64,000 bases of DNA from a virus: positions 62,001 to 126,000 of IMG/VR virus record IMGVR_UViG_3300009158_000031; one strand, given 5' to 3'. Shown in pieces: positions 1-8,024 of this stretch (the first letter of the stretch is position 1; each line of letters opens with the position of its first letter). The translations under genes and the position numbers were made by a program. A model generated the notes under the pieces. The model worked only from the letters and a program-made list of their open reading frames with translations. It was not told the DNA's origin and did no database searches.

Positions 1-2
1 TA

Positions 3-317
3 TCACCAGAGATGTTAATTGATAGAAACTTCACCGTCACATTTCAGCTGTTAGACGGAAATGTTAATTATTGGATATTATTAGAAACATTCTTTCATTA
101 TTATAGCTTTGATAATCGTAATCCATATACATTTGATGTTCCTATTGGTATATTTGATGCTGAAGGAAATAAGATGTACTCATCAATATTCAAAGATTGT
201 TTGTTTACCGGAATGAATCAATTCACACTTTCTTATTCAGAATTAACTCCTGAATTTAGAACCTTCGAAGCTACATTTGCATTTAATGAGATAAAATTAG
301 AATTTGAAACTCAATAA
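3..317 (+). CDS. Tail-tube-like protein, C-terminal part (5' end outside window)
   Basis: The reading frame is already open at base 3, so the ATG at 12 is probably internal and the protein starts before the window. About 100 residues are visible. The ending, with an IFKDCLFTGMNQFTLSYS stretch followed by TPEFRTFEATFAFNEIKLE, has the layout of the C-terminal beta-strands of T4 gp19-type tail-tube proteins: a polar strand, a residue cluster before a T-F-x-V/A-T-F strand, then an acidic tail. That resemblance is from memory of the family and is weak. Another small virion protein is possible. The next gene begins 2 bases after the stop. Confidence 0.4.
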   Translation, partial: SPEMLIDRNFTVTFQLLDGNVNYWILLETFFHYYSFDNRNPYTFDVPIGIFDAEGNKMYSSIFKDCLFTGMNQFTLSYSELTPEFRTFEATFAFNEIKLEFETQ

Positions 318-318
318 A

Positions 319-957
319 ATGAAATTTTACAAATATCATGAATTTCTAAATGAGGCATCTATTGCATCGGTGATTGATAGAATAGGAAATGAAGAGAATA
401 TTCAAATTGAAAATATGGATGATTATGTTAATCATTTCATAAATATAGGCGCAAAAAGGATTGCCGGCGGTTCATCTGCTGAAATACTCGAATACCAAGG
501 TGGAGTTATCAAGATATATGCTCCTATCAATGATCCAGGAATGACTAGATATTTAGCATTTTGTTTATCTAATAAAACGAATTCATATACTCCTAAAATA
601 GAAAAAATTCTAAAGGTTTGGGCCAATGAAGAAAGATGGATATTTGCAGTATTCATGGAAAATCTAGAAAAACCAAGTGGAGATTTTACCAATGAATTAA
701 ACATGTATTTAGAAACTCAATTAAAGGGATATCGTTTCGGTAATAATAAAGAGGATACCAACTTTTTTGAAGGTTTAAAATCTATTATAATTAAATATTC
801 AAAAGATTCAGATAAAAAATCTTTAAACGATATAATTGCATTCCTTAATGGATCAATTGACAAATATCGATATCAGGTAGATTTTGGTCCTCAGAATTGG
901 ATGATGCGAAGAGGTCAATTAGTTTTAATTGATCCATTTTGGCCAAGTATGGAATAG
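319..957 (+). CDS. Kinase-fold-like protein with capsid-targeting-like N-terminus
   Basis: 212 aa from the ATG at 319; an upstream in-frame TTG at 304 lies inside the previous gene and is unlikely. The N-terminus MKFYKYHEFLNEA matches the motif shared by many proteins here, ending in L-N-E/A, the type of site cut by T4-like prohead protease gp21. The rest looks like a small protein-kinase or phosphotransferase fold: a glycine-rich turn (GGSSAEIL, residues 50-57), a candidate beta-3 lysine in GGVIKIY (K65), MENLEKP as a hinge, and near the C-terminus D188-F-G-P-Q-N193 followed by LVLIDP (D205), resembling the catalytic D-x-x-x-x-N and metal-binding aspartate. I infer an internal virion protein delivered with the DNA. 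Substrate unknown. Confidence 0.5.
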   Translation: MKFYKYHEFLNEASIASVIDRIGNEENIQIENMDDYVNHFINIGAKRIAGGSSAEILEYQGGVIKIYAPINDPGMTRYLAFCLSNKTNSYTPKIEKILKVWANEERWIFAVFMENLEKPSGDFTNELNMYLETQLKGYRFGNNKEDTNFFEGLKSIIIKYSKDSDKKSLNDIIAFLNGSIDKYRYQVDFGPQNWMMRRGQLVLIDPFWPSME

Positions 958-964
958 GATTGAA

Positions 965-973
965 TATATAAAT
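965..973 (+). promoter_or_regulatory. Candidate late promoter -10 (GAATATATAAAT)
   Basis: TATATAAAT lies about 22 bases before the ATG at 995. It belongs to the GAATATATAA / AGATATATAA group found before virion genes and resembles the T4 late -10 TATAAATA recognised with gp55. Confidence 0.5.
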
Positions 974-994
974 TAATATAAAAACAACAAACTA

Positions 995-1300
995 ATGAAT
1001 ATCATTCCAACATTTGATGGATTTATTAACGAAGGAAAGATTTCCATCGGAAAAATGAATTTTTTTGTACGAGTTTTTAACGATGCAAAAGGACTATACG
1101 TACAATTTATACCGGATGGCAAGACTTTAGATAAATTTTCTAAGAATGACATGGTAGAAAATATAAAAGATAAACTAGATTCAGCAATGCCTCAATTTGC
1201 AAGTGCTCTTTGGTTCGCAATTGACAATCAAGCCACAGGAGTAATTTTCAGATTAGACCCATATAAATTAGAAGAAATAATTACAAAAGCTATTAAATAA
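995..1300 (+). CDS. Small internal-protein candidate with capsid-targeting-like N-terminus
   Basis: 101 aa, function not recognised. It starts MNIIPTFDGFINEGK, the shared motif with I-N-E/G as a putative gp21 processing site. The remainder (FFVRVFNDAKGLYVQFIPDG, then a helix-rich part) has no motif I know. It follows a candidate late promoter and its stop overlaps the next start (TAATG at 1298-1302), so the two genes are translationally coupled. I infer a packaged protein expressed late. Confidence 0.6.
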   Translation: MNIIPTFDGFINEGKISIGKMNFFVRVFNDAKGLYVQFIPDGKTLDKFSKNDMVENIKDKLDSAMPQFASALWFAIDNQATGVIFRLDPYKLEEIITKAIK

Positions 1301-1665
1301 TGAAAACATTCAAAGAATATCTTATTGAAAGTAATACTTTCTCTGAAGAAGAAATCAAAGCACTTAATGAAAATCTTAAGTCTGAATTAACTGAAGCTGA
1401 AGAAGCTAAAATCGATAAAGCTATCAAAGAATTTTGTAGTCAATATCTTGATAAAAACAAGAATATAAAAGAATTTAATGAAGAGCTTACAAATGAAGGT
1501 TTTCTAGGATCTATCCTAGGAGGTCTTACCGGTTTTGCTCTAGGATCTTCGATCGGTAAAATTATTGCAAATGTACTAGGTATTGAGAGAGGCGTAATTT
1601 ACGATTTACTAACAAGTAGACTTGTTGGAGCTGCATTAGGTGCTGCATTAGGAAAACGTGTATGA
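1300..1665 (+). CDS. Glycine-zipper membrane-active protein, possible internal protein
   Basis: 121 aa. The N-terminus MKTFKEYLIES is a shorter variant of the shared capsid-targeting-like motif. An acidic helical stretch of about 65 residues follows, then L-T-N-E-G and a glycine-zipper region of two hydrophobic segments (GSILGGLTGFALGSSIG and VGAALGAALG) ending in KRV. Glycine zippers of this kind insert into membranes. A second possible gp21 cut at NE/G (about residue 67) would release the hydrophobic half. I infer a packaged, possibly membrane-perturbing protein, though a plain structural role is possible. The stop overlaps the next start. Confidence 0.5.
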   Translation: MKTFKEYLIESNTFSEEEIKALNENLKSELTEAEEAKIDKAIKEFCSQYLDKNKNIKEFNEELTNEGFLGSILGGLTGFALGSSIGKIIANVLGIERGVIYDLLTSRLVGAALGAALGKRV

Positions 1666-2279
1666 TAATAGGAATTGATTTCTCAATTAACAGTACAGCC
1701 GTATCTATAAACGAAGGAGGTAACCTCACTCTATTTTCATTCGTTCCAAATTTTCAATCAGGTAAAGCCGCATTCAGAACACATGATGCAATACGAGAAA
1801 TTGTCACGGTTGTTAGCTATAATAAAGAACCTAATACTAAAGATAGTTTAGAAGATCAAAGAATTAAGATTCGTAATGCTAACGAATTATCCGATCAAAT
1901 AATATCTCACATTAGACCTTATTTAGAAGAAGCAGAATTTATCAATATAGAAGGTTTCTCATTTGGATCTAAAGGAAATTCTTTCATCGATCTAATATCA
2001 TACAATACATTTTTAAAAGTAAAACTGCTACAAATTGTAGGAGAGAAGATTTGGGTTATCCCTCCAAAATCTATTAAGAAGCTATATACAGGAAATGGCA
2101 ATGCTTCAAAATGTATGATGGTTAATCGTTTCATGATGGATTCTTCTCCTCTTCGAGATAAAATCACCGAACTTGAATTTATTCAAGAAGGAGAATACGC
2201 TATCCCTAAACCGATTGACGATATTGTTGATGCCGTAGCTCTTTCTCGATTAAACCCGAGTACACAATCCATCATATAA
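1662..2279 (+). CDS. RuvC-like Holliday junction resolvase
   Basis: 205 aa with an RNase H-fold resolvase layout: first acidic residue in IIGIDFSINST (D6), second in FINIEGFSFGSKGN (E about 96), and the C-terminal DDIVDAVALS (about 186-195) that supplies the last acidic pair. Known relatives cut four-way DNA junctions. T4 itself uses endonuclease VII (gp49) to debranch DNA before packaging; a RuvC-type enzyme would replace it here. The start overlaps the end of the preceding gene by 4 bases. I saw no gp49 homologue in the window. Confidence 0.75.
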   Translation: MIIGIDFSINSTAVSINEGGNLTLFSFVPNFQSGKAAFRTHDAIREIVTVVSYNKEPNTKDSLEDQRIKIRNANELSDQIISHIRPYLEEAEFINIEGFSFGSKGNSFIDLISYNTFLKVKLLQIVGEKIWVIPPKSIKKLYTGNGNASKCMMVNRFMMDSSPLRDKITELEFIQEGEYAIPKPIDDIVDAVALSRLNPSTQSII

Positions 2280-2300
2280 GTAGTTAAAGACTGTAATTTC

Positions 2301-4130
2301 ATGAAAGTTAATATTATAACTAGGCTCACTCGACCTGAATACCTTAAAGAGGTTTGGAAATCTATAGAAGATTCTCGAGTAGATAACATCCAGATAAATT
2401 GGCATGTTATCATTGACATATTAGGTAATTTCTCAATATCCTCAGAACTTCTTAGGTTTATTGAGAGTAAAACTACCTCGATCATTATGGAAAAAGGTGA
2501 ACCAAACACTTTTGGATATAGCCTAATCAATAATCTAATTGATACTTTACCCGATGATGAATGGATATACATTCTTGACGATGATAATGCAATACATCCT
2601 GAATTTTTCAAAATCGTACAAGAAAGAGTTAACCTTCCCGGAATCTGGGCATTCAATCAATTAGTCGAAGGAAAAGACTTTACGAAATTACATATCAGAG
2701 AAGCCACTCTCGATAATATGAGATGGCAAGGAGTAGATGTTGGCCAACTACTTATTCATAAAGGAACAATGAATCCACATCGTTTTCATGCTCATTATAG
2801 TGGAGATGGATATTTCATCAATGCCATCAAGGCAGAAAAACCCGAGATATTTCATTTCATTAATGAAACCCTTACTAATTACAATTATTTTCAGAAGAAG
2901 AAGCTCAATAGAAAACTTCCAAGAATTCTATTAATACACGATAAAGATGTTGAGTTAATATCCAACAATCCACCTTATTTTGAATGTGAAGAACTTACAG
3001 TTAAAAGAATAGAGAAATATGATGAATCGGTCGTTTCTGAATTTAATCCAGATTGTATTTTATCGATTGGCGGTGAATGGAAAGATTATCCTGAGCTAGC
3101 TAATTCATCATTTGACTTTAAACAAAGGTGGTTGCATTTCGAAGAGTACTCACCAGAAATAGGAGAAGATGCCTATCAATGTGCAACTGCCTATATTCTA
3201 AATAGACAAACCACTCAACCGCTTTTAAGTATTATTACTCCAATATACAATACTGGAGATAAGCTAAGAAGAACTTATAAATCAATCAAAGAACAAACTT
3301 ACACGAATTGGGAATGGGTTATTGTTGACGATTCGACAGATGAATATACCTCTAATCTTGCAAAAGAAATCGAGAAAGATGATTCGAGAGTAACTGTCTA
3401 TCGAATACTTCCAATTAGTGGTGGAATTATTGGTGAAGCCAAATATCGTGCATTCATGCTTTCTCGAGGAGAAATTCTTATGGAAATGGATCATGATGAT
3501 GAGCTACATCCAGAAGCAAATGAATATATTATTAAGGCTTATAATCGATATCCAGATGCCGGTTTCTATTATTCAGATTGTATAGAGATTAACGAAAAAC
3601 ACGAATCTTTAACTTATGGACCTGATGGAACATGGGCTTTAGGTTATGGTAAATATTATGATTATCATCATAATGGAAGAGATTACAAATCCGTAGATCA
3701 ACCTAATATTAATCCTCTTACTATTCGCCACATTGTGGCTGTTCCAAATCACTTTCGTGCTTGGCGAAGAGATGTTTATCTTTCAGTTGGATCTCATAAT
3801 AGAAGATTATCCATAGCTGATGATTATGAGTTAATCGTTAGAACATTCCTACAAACTCGAATGGTTCACATTCCAAAACCTCTCTACTTCCAATATTATC
3901 ATGGAGGAAATTCTCAAGATGATGGTAATGCAAGAGCCGATATTCAAAGAAGAGTAAGATCTATTTCAGTTTTCTATAACTGGGATATCAGAAACAGATT
4001 CCGTCAATTAGGCGTAGAAGATTGGGCATTCGTTGATTCTAATTGGCCTTGGTACGAATCACCAAAATTCGGTGAGGAAGAGAAGTATGTTAATTATCTT
4101 TTAGATATTAATGAGAATGAAGGAGAATGA
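2301..4130 (+). CDS. Two-domain glycosyltransferase
   Basis: 609 aa. The N-terminal part (about 1-210) starts MKVNIITRLTRPEYL and carries a D-D-D motif in YILDDDNAIHPEF (about 92-104). The second half (about 305-520) is a classical GT-A family 2 domain: LLSIITPIYNTGDKL, the WVIVDDSTDEYT strand, GGIIGEAKYRAF and the metal/nucleotide-sugar motif MEMDHDDEL (about 393-401). Known family members transfer sugars from nucleotide-sugar donors. Its place just upstream of the fibre genes suggests it glycosylates virion fibres; modification of host surface polymer or phage DNA is also possible. Its TGA overlaps the ATG of the minigene in the repeated element that follows. Confidence 0.8.
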   Translation: MKVNIITRLTRPEYLKEVWKSIEDSRVDNIQINWHVIIDILGNFSISSELLRFIESKTTSIIMEKGEPNTFGYSLINNLIDTLPDDEWIYILDDDNAIHPEFFKIVQERVNLPGIWAFNQLVEGKDFTKLHIREATLDNMRWQGVDVGQLLIHKGTMNPHRFHAHYSGDGYFINAIKAEKPEIFHFINETLTNYNYFQKKKLNRKLPRILLIHDKDVELISNNPPYFECEELTVKRIEKYDESVVSEFNPDCILSIGGEWKDYPELANSSFDFKQRWLHFEEYSPEIGEDAYQCATAYILNRQTTQPLLSIITPIYNTGDKLRRTYKSIKEQTYTNWEWVIVDDSTDEYTSNLAKEIEKDDSRVTVYRILPISGGIIGEAKYRAFMLSRGEILMEMDHDDELHPEANEYIIKAYNRYPDAGFYYSDCIEINEKHESLTYGPDGTWALGYGKYYDYHHNGRDYKSVDQPNINPLTIRHIVAVPNHFRAWRRDVYLSVGSHNRRLSIADDYELIVRTFLQTRMVHIPKPLYFQYYHGGNSQDDGNARADIQRRVRSISVFYNWDIRNRFRQLGVEDWAFVDSNWPWYESPKFGEEEKYVNYLLDINENEGE

Positions 4131-4239
4131 AGGAGATTAACCTAACTAGTAAATACTAGTACTGCCTGAAGAACTATATTATTTCCTCGATCACCTTAGA
4201 TAAAGGTTATATGACAATTAGATAGGGGCAGATTCAGTA
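4122..4239 (+). repeat. Conserved intergenic element R1, copy 1 (structured RNA candidate with minigene)
   Basis: Bases 4122-4213 match 63553-63644 with one mismatch in 92. A 16-base variable stretch follows, then the conserved box AGATTCAGTA (4230-4239) at the same spacing in both copies. Visible structure: hairpin ACTAGT-AAAT-ACTAGT (4145-4160); TAACCT (4138-4143) can pair with AGGTTA (4204-4209), in competition with local hairpin ACCTT/AAGGT (4193-4207); TACTG (4160-4164) can pair with CAGTA in the 3' box. A 10-codon ORF MKEINLTSKY (4127-4159) starts on the stop codon of the glycosyltransferase gene. Function unknown; a cis-acting leader or 3' element before the fibre genes is plausible. 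Confidence 0.75.
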
Positions 4240-4277
4240 TTGATATATAAACTGAATAAAATTAAATTTAGCTTCTA

Positions 4278-5144
4278 ATGGCAAATAGTAGAGCATTCGC
4301 ATATAACCCGACTCTCGTGAGTGTAGCCGGAGCAACCAATTATGGATATCTATGTGTTGGATATCCGTCAGTTTCCTATGAATCTACTGGATTAACTTGG
4401 TGGGGTGGACCTAGTGAAGGTAAAGGTTATGTGATTGCTGCTGCTCTTCCAGGTGCTACTCAACCAACATCAGATCCAAATCGCCCTTTTGCCTCCGTGC
4501 AATTTTGGGGTACTGAAGTTCTTGTTGGTCCAACTAGTAATAATGCATTTCTTACATTAGCAAATTCTATAGGATCCACCACATTCACAACGGTCACTAA
4601 TGCAACGAATTGGTTAACTGCTAATGGATACTGGACTTCATATTTACCTTATGTTGCTGGATTATATAAGACAACATATAGTGGATATTTTGCTGACAAT
4701 GTTAGTTTCTTTGCAACGGCAACTCCTGCTTCAGTAGGAAATAATCCGGCAACATCTGTACAAACAACCTCTATATTTGAACCGGCTACTGATGATGGAA
4801 CTAATTTCAGTTGTCAATGGTTGGGATATTTCAAACCAACAACCACCGAAACCTACACATTTTTCACGTCATCCGATGATGCATCGTATGTTTGGGTTGG
4901 AAGTAATGCACAAACCGGATTTACTACCGGAAATGCAACGGTTAATAATGGAGGTGCTCATGGACCCACTGAAAGATCTGGTTCTATAGCTTTAACCGCT
5001 GGAGTTTATTATCCAATCCGAATACAATTTGGCGAACAAGGTGGAGGAGATGTAATGACATTTAATTACTCAACTCCAACTATTACTAAAACAACAAACG
5101 TAACCGGATTAGTTTTCTATAATTCAACAACTAACAATTTCTAA
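4278..5144 (+). CDS. Fibre / receptor-binding protein with PA14-like domain
   Basis: 288 aa. The first about 120 residues (MANSRAFAYN, GLTWWGGP, FLTLANSIG, WLTANGYWTSYLP) are clearly homologous to the start of the next gene and form a shared attachment domain. Residues about 135-288 look like a PA14 carbohydrate-binding domain: GYFADNVSFF, then FSCQWLGYFKPTTTETYTF, SSDDASYVWVG, SGSIALTAGVYYPIRIQFGE and GGGDVMTFNYSTP. PA14 domains bind glycans, so I infer binding to host surface sugar. The gene follows the conserved element R1 and the glycosyltransferase. Confidence 0.65.
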   Translation: MANSRAFAYNPTLVSVAGATNYGYLCVGYPSVSYESTGLTWWGGPSEGKGYVIAAALPGATQPTSDPNRPFASVQFWGTEVLVGPTSNNAFLTLANSIGSTTFTTVTNATNWLTANGYWTSYLPYVAGLYKTTYSGYFADNVSFFATATPASVGNNPATSVQTTSIFEPATDDGTNFSCQWLGYFKPTTTETYTFFTSSDDASYVWVGSNAQTGFTTGNATVNNGGAHGPTERSGSIALTAGVYYPIRIQFGEQGGGDVMTFNYSTPTITKTTNVTGLVFYNSTTNNF

Positions 5145-5148
5145 TTAA

Positions 5149-6426
5149 ATGGCAACCACTAGAACTTTCGCATATAATGTTGGTGCTACCGTTTCCGGTA
5201 CTCAAAAGATGGGATCTATTGCAATAGGAAGACCTACTTCAGGATTCTTTGCAACCGGATTAACCTGGAGAGGTGGTCCTGATGAAGATCTTGGATATAT
5301 TATTGCATATACTGCAACTCCTCCGAGAACTGCCGGAGGCAATACTATATCTATTTCGGTAAATGACATTGGATATAAAAGATCGATTGCTAAGACTGAT
5401 CAATCATTTATAAATTTGGCTAATCAAATTGGTGCTACATCTTTTGCATCCGCAATTGCTGCAAAAACCTGGTTAAATACAAACGGATACTGGACAAATT
5501 GGATACCAATAATTGATTCAGGATTAGTTCTGTATTTAGATGCAGGCTTAACTGCAAGTTATCCTCGTACTGGAACTACTTGGATTGATTTATCTGCATC
5601 TGGTAATATTGCAACTTTAGTTAACGGACCAACATTTAGTAGTACGAATGAGGGAAATTTTATATTTGATGGAGTAAATGATTATTGTTCAACCTCTCTA
5701 GTAAAAACTTTTACATCCATGACAATACAGGTTTGGTTTCGTGGAGATGGTGCTAATCAAAATGGAACATATGGTTTTGCAGGAGTAGTAGCAAATAGAA
5801 CTTCTCCGGCAGATGCAACTGGATTACTATTAAATAACAATAATAATAAATCATTAGGGTATAGTTGGAATGGTGTAACAAATACATGGAGTTGGAATTC
5901 TGGATTAGTATTAGATTATTATGGATGGCATTTTTTATCATTAACCGTAACACCAACATTAGCAACCGCATTTTTGAATGGAGCTACTGCTACTAACGTG
6001 GTTAATCACGCATCAACATCAATAACAAGTTTAGCAATAGGTAAAGATTATGTTACTGAACGATATGTTACTGGAGGCATAGCCTCCGTATCCGTTTATG
6101 ATAGAGCTCTATCTAACGCAGAAGTTCTCCAAAATTACAATGCAACTAAGGATAGGTTTGCCAATGCAACTATCGGTTATACCGTGTATAACGGTTGTAA
6201 TGCTGCTTCTGCGGTAATTTGGGTTGCATCTGCTGGACTTACTGTTGGTAAAACTGTTTATGCGGATTCTAATTTAACTACACTATATGCTAGCCAAACA
6301 TTTTCTCAAAATGTCTGGCCAGATGATCCTGACTATTCCGCTGACGGAATAGTAACTAATAGTTCTGGAATAATTACTTCAATTACGCAAACAATAGGCG
6401 GCTGTAATGTACAAACCTATTGTTAA
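5149..6426 (+). CDS. Fibre / receptor-binding protein with LamG-like lectin domain
   Basis: 425 aa. Residues 1-120 (MATTRTFAYN, GLTWRGGPDED, FINLANQIG, WLNTNGYWTNWIP) are paralogous to the upstream fibre protein. Residues about 125-335 form a concanavalin/LamG-type lectin domain: GLVLYLDAG, TWIDLSASGN, FDGVNDYC, MTIQVWFRGD, GWHFLSLTVTPTLATAFLNG and VSVYDRALSNAEVLQNYNA. The last about 85 residues (CNAASAVIWVASAGLTVG, YADSNLTTLY, GIITSITQTIGGC) resemble the C-terminal part of the fibre protein at 48.6 kb. I infer a modular virion fibre with a lectin tip. It is 4 bases downstream of its paralogue. Confidence 0.65.
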   Translation: MATTRTFAYNVGATVSGTQKMGSIAIGRPTSGFFATGLTWRGGPDEDLGYIIAYTATPPRTAGGNTISISVNDIGYKRSIAKTDQSFINLANQIGATSFASAIAAKTWLNTNGYWTNWIPIIDSGLVLYLDAGLTASYPRTGTTWIDLSASGNIATLVNGPTFSSTNEGNFIFDGVNDYCSTSLVKTFTSMTIQVWFRGDGANQNGTYGFAGVVANRTSPADATGLLLNNNNNKSLGYSWNGVTNTWSWNSGLVLDYYGWHFLSLTVTPTLATAFLNGATATNVVNHASTSITSLAIGKDYVTERYVTGGIASVSVYDRALSNAEVLQNYNATKDRFANATIGYTVYNGCNAASAVIWVASAGLTVGKTVYADSNLTTLYASQTFSQNVWPDDPDYSADGIVTNSSGIITSITQTIGGCNVQTYC

Positions 6427-6450
6427 ACGATTAAATATAAAATAAAACTT

Positions 6451-6717
6451 ATGCAAGAGTATAAAAACCGAAAATTTATGATTTTTAATGTATCGGAATT
6501 ATCCCAAATCAATTTTGAAGAAGTGTTAGAATCTTCAATTGATACTTCAAGAAAAAGCATAGATGGAACAAAAACTTTTGTGAAGTGGGAAGGTGAAATC
6601 CCAGAATGTGTTAATAATTTAACAACTAAACATGGTCCATATACATACGAAGAAATAATTCCAATTTTATCCGCTTCCGAATGGACATCAAATGAACAAA
6701 CCGAGGTTACTATATAA
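6451..6717 (+). CDS. Small conserved phage-type protein, unknown function
   Basis: 88 aa, no function recognised. The central part SIDGTKTFVKWEGEIPECVNNL followed by GPYTYEEIIPILSASEWT is a compact amphipathic unit of a kind I have seen in other phage tail regions, but I cannot name a family. It sits between the fibre genes and the pirin gene, 3 bases before the latter, and may serve fibre assembly. Confidence 0.6.
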   Translation: MQEYKNRKFMIFNVSELSQINFEEVLESSIDTSRKSIDGTKTFVKWEGEIPECVNNLTTKHGPYTYEEIIPILSASEWTSNEQTEVTI

Positions 6718-6720
6718 TTT

Positions 6721-7392
6721 ATGATAATACATAGACCATATACCACTAGAGGAAACGTAAAAGCTGATTGGATTAATTCATATAGAACATTTAGTTTTCC
6801 AAATTATTATGATCCTAATTATATGAATTTTAGTGATCTCCAAACTATCAATGATGATAGAGTTCAGCCAGGTGGTCATGTTCCTTTACATGAACATAAG
6901 AATATGGAAATATTTGGTTATGTTGTTGAAGGTACTTGTAGACACACCGATAGTCACGGTAAATCTTTAGATATACCATCAGGTTCCGTTCAAAGAATGA
7001 GTACCGGTTTAGGTATAAAACATACTGAAGGGAATGCTTCAGATAAACCAAATAGATATTTACAACTTTGGATAAGACCAAACGAACTTAATACGGAATC
7101 TTATCACGAATGGCATCAATTCACTAGAGAAGATAAATTAAATAAATTTTGTGATATAACAGAAAAATTGCCAATCAAACAAGATGCTAAATTATTAGCA
7201 GGTATATTTACTGAAGATTTTAAATTTGAAATTAAAAGCAACCGAAAATATTATTTATATGTGGTAAATGGTTCAATTAACGTAAATGGTTTAGATATTA
7301 TTGAAGGAGATGGTTTAAGTTATATTGAAGAAGAATCAATAAATATCTCTCCAAAAGAAGAATCTGAAATTATAGTATTTGATTTAAGATAA
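6721..7392 (+). CDS. Pirin / YhhW-like cupin protein
   Basis: 223 aa with the bicupin layout of the pirin family. The metal site is recognisable in the first cupin: HVPLHEHKNMEIFGYVVEG (two His and a Glu, about 59-77) and GIKHTEGN (about 98-105). Strong family signatures are the N-terminal FPNYYDPNYMNFSDL and LQLWIRPN. Known relatives are iron-binding redox sensors or quercetinase-like dioxygenases. A pirin is unusual cargo for a phage and its role here is unknown; it may have been picked up from a host. It starts 3 bases after the preceding ORF. Confidence 0.8.
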   Translation: MIIHRPYTTRGNVKADWINSYRTFSFPNYYDPNYMNFSDLQTINDDRVQPGGHVPLHEHKNMEIFGYVVEGTCRHTDSHGKSLDIPSGSVQRMSTGLGIKHTEGNASDKPNRYLQLWIRPNELNTESYHEWHQFTREDKLNKFCDITEKLPIKQDAKLLAGIFTEDFKFEIKSNRKYYLYVVNGSINVNGLDIIEGDGLSYIEEESINISPKEESEIIVFDLR

Positions 7393-7415
7393 AAAACATA
7401 TAAGATAAATATATT

Positions 7416-8024
7416 ATGAAACATATACAAAGCTTCGACGATTTCTTAAATGAAGAAGAGAAGAAACCTAGAGTAGGTCATACTGTAAAAAGAGGACATT
7501 ACAAATCAGATCCACCCGATATTGGTCTTTATTCTAAAGGAGGAAGAGACGCAATTAAAGGAACTGGATATGCCAACAAAGAAAAGGCAGAATTTACGGT
7601 AAAAGAGTTAGATAAACTTATGGACAAAGGTGAAAACGTTTGGGCTATGTCAATTGCAACTACTATGGAATCTCGAGCTAAAAAACATCCTCATCAATCA
7701 GATGGAATGCGAGATGCCATGAAGATATTTCGTGAATGGATTGATAAAAATAAGAAAAGTGAAGGTGTTGAAGAAGCTGAAAGTAAAACTCTATTTTCTC
7801 CGGGTAAAGATGATGCAGTAAAAGGAACCGGTTATAAAGATGCAGAAGCGGCAAACAAAACAATCACCATCATTAATAAATTAAATAAAACCGATCATAG
7901 TCACGCAATGGCAATTGCTACGACTATGGAGAATCGAGCTAAAACCCATAAATTTAGCACACCTGATATGAAAGCTGCTGCCAAGATATTTAGAGAATGG
8001 ATTGATAAAAATAGAACTACATAA
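7416..8024 (+). CDS. Internal-protein candidate with tandem duplicated domain
   Basis: 202 aa. It begins MKHIQSFDDFLNEEE, the shared capsid-targeting-like motif. Two copies of a roughly 75-residue unit follow. Copy 1 (about 36-110) contains AIKGTGYANKEKAEFTV and SIATTMESRAKKH with FREWIDK; copy 2 (about 128-200) contains AVKGTGYKDAEAANKTI and AIATTMENRAKTH with FREWIDK. The unit resembles a small helical domain seen in other T4-like phage proteins, of unknown function. An internal head protein is the best guess. The next gene overlaps its stop. Confidence 0.6.
   Translation: MKHIQSFDDFLNEEEKKPRVGHTVKRGHYKSDPPDIGLYSKGGRDAIKGTGYANKEKAEFTVKELDKLMDKGENVWAMSIATTMESRAKKHPHQSDGMRDAMKIFREWIDKNKKSEGVEEAESKTLFSPGKDDAVKGTGYKDAEAANKTITIINKLNKTDHSHAMAIATTMENRAKTHKFSTPDMKAAAKIFREWIDKNRTT

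Noticed and set aside
4160-4213. Hammerhead ribozyme in element R1 (CTGAAGA fits the CUGANGA core)
   Set aside because: No GAAA partner and no third stem at the required spacing.
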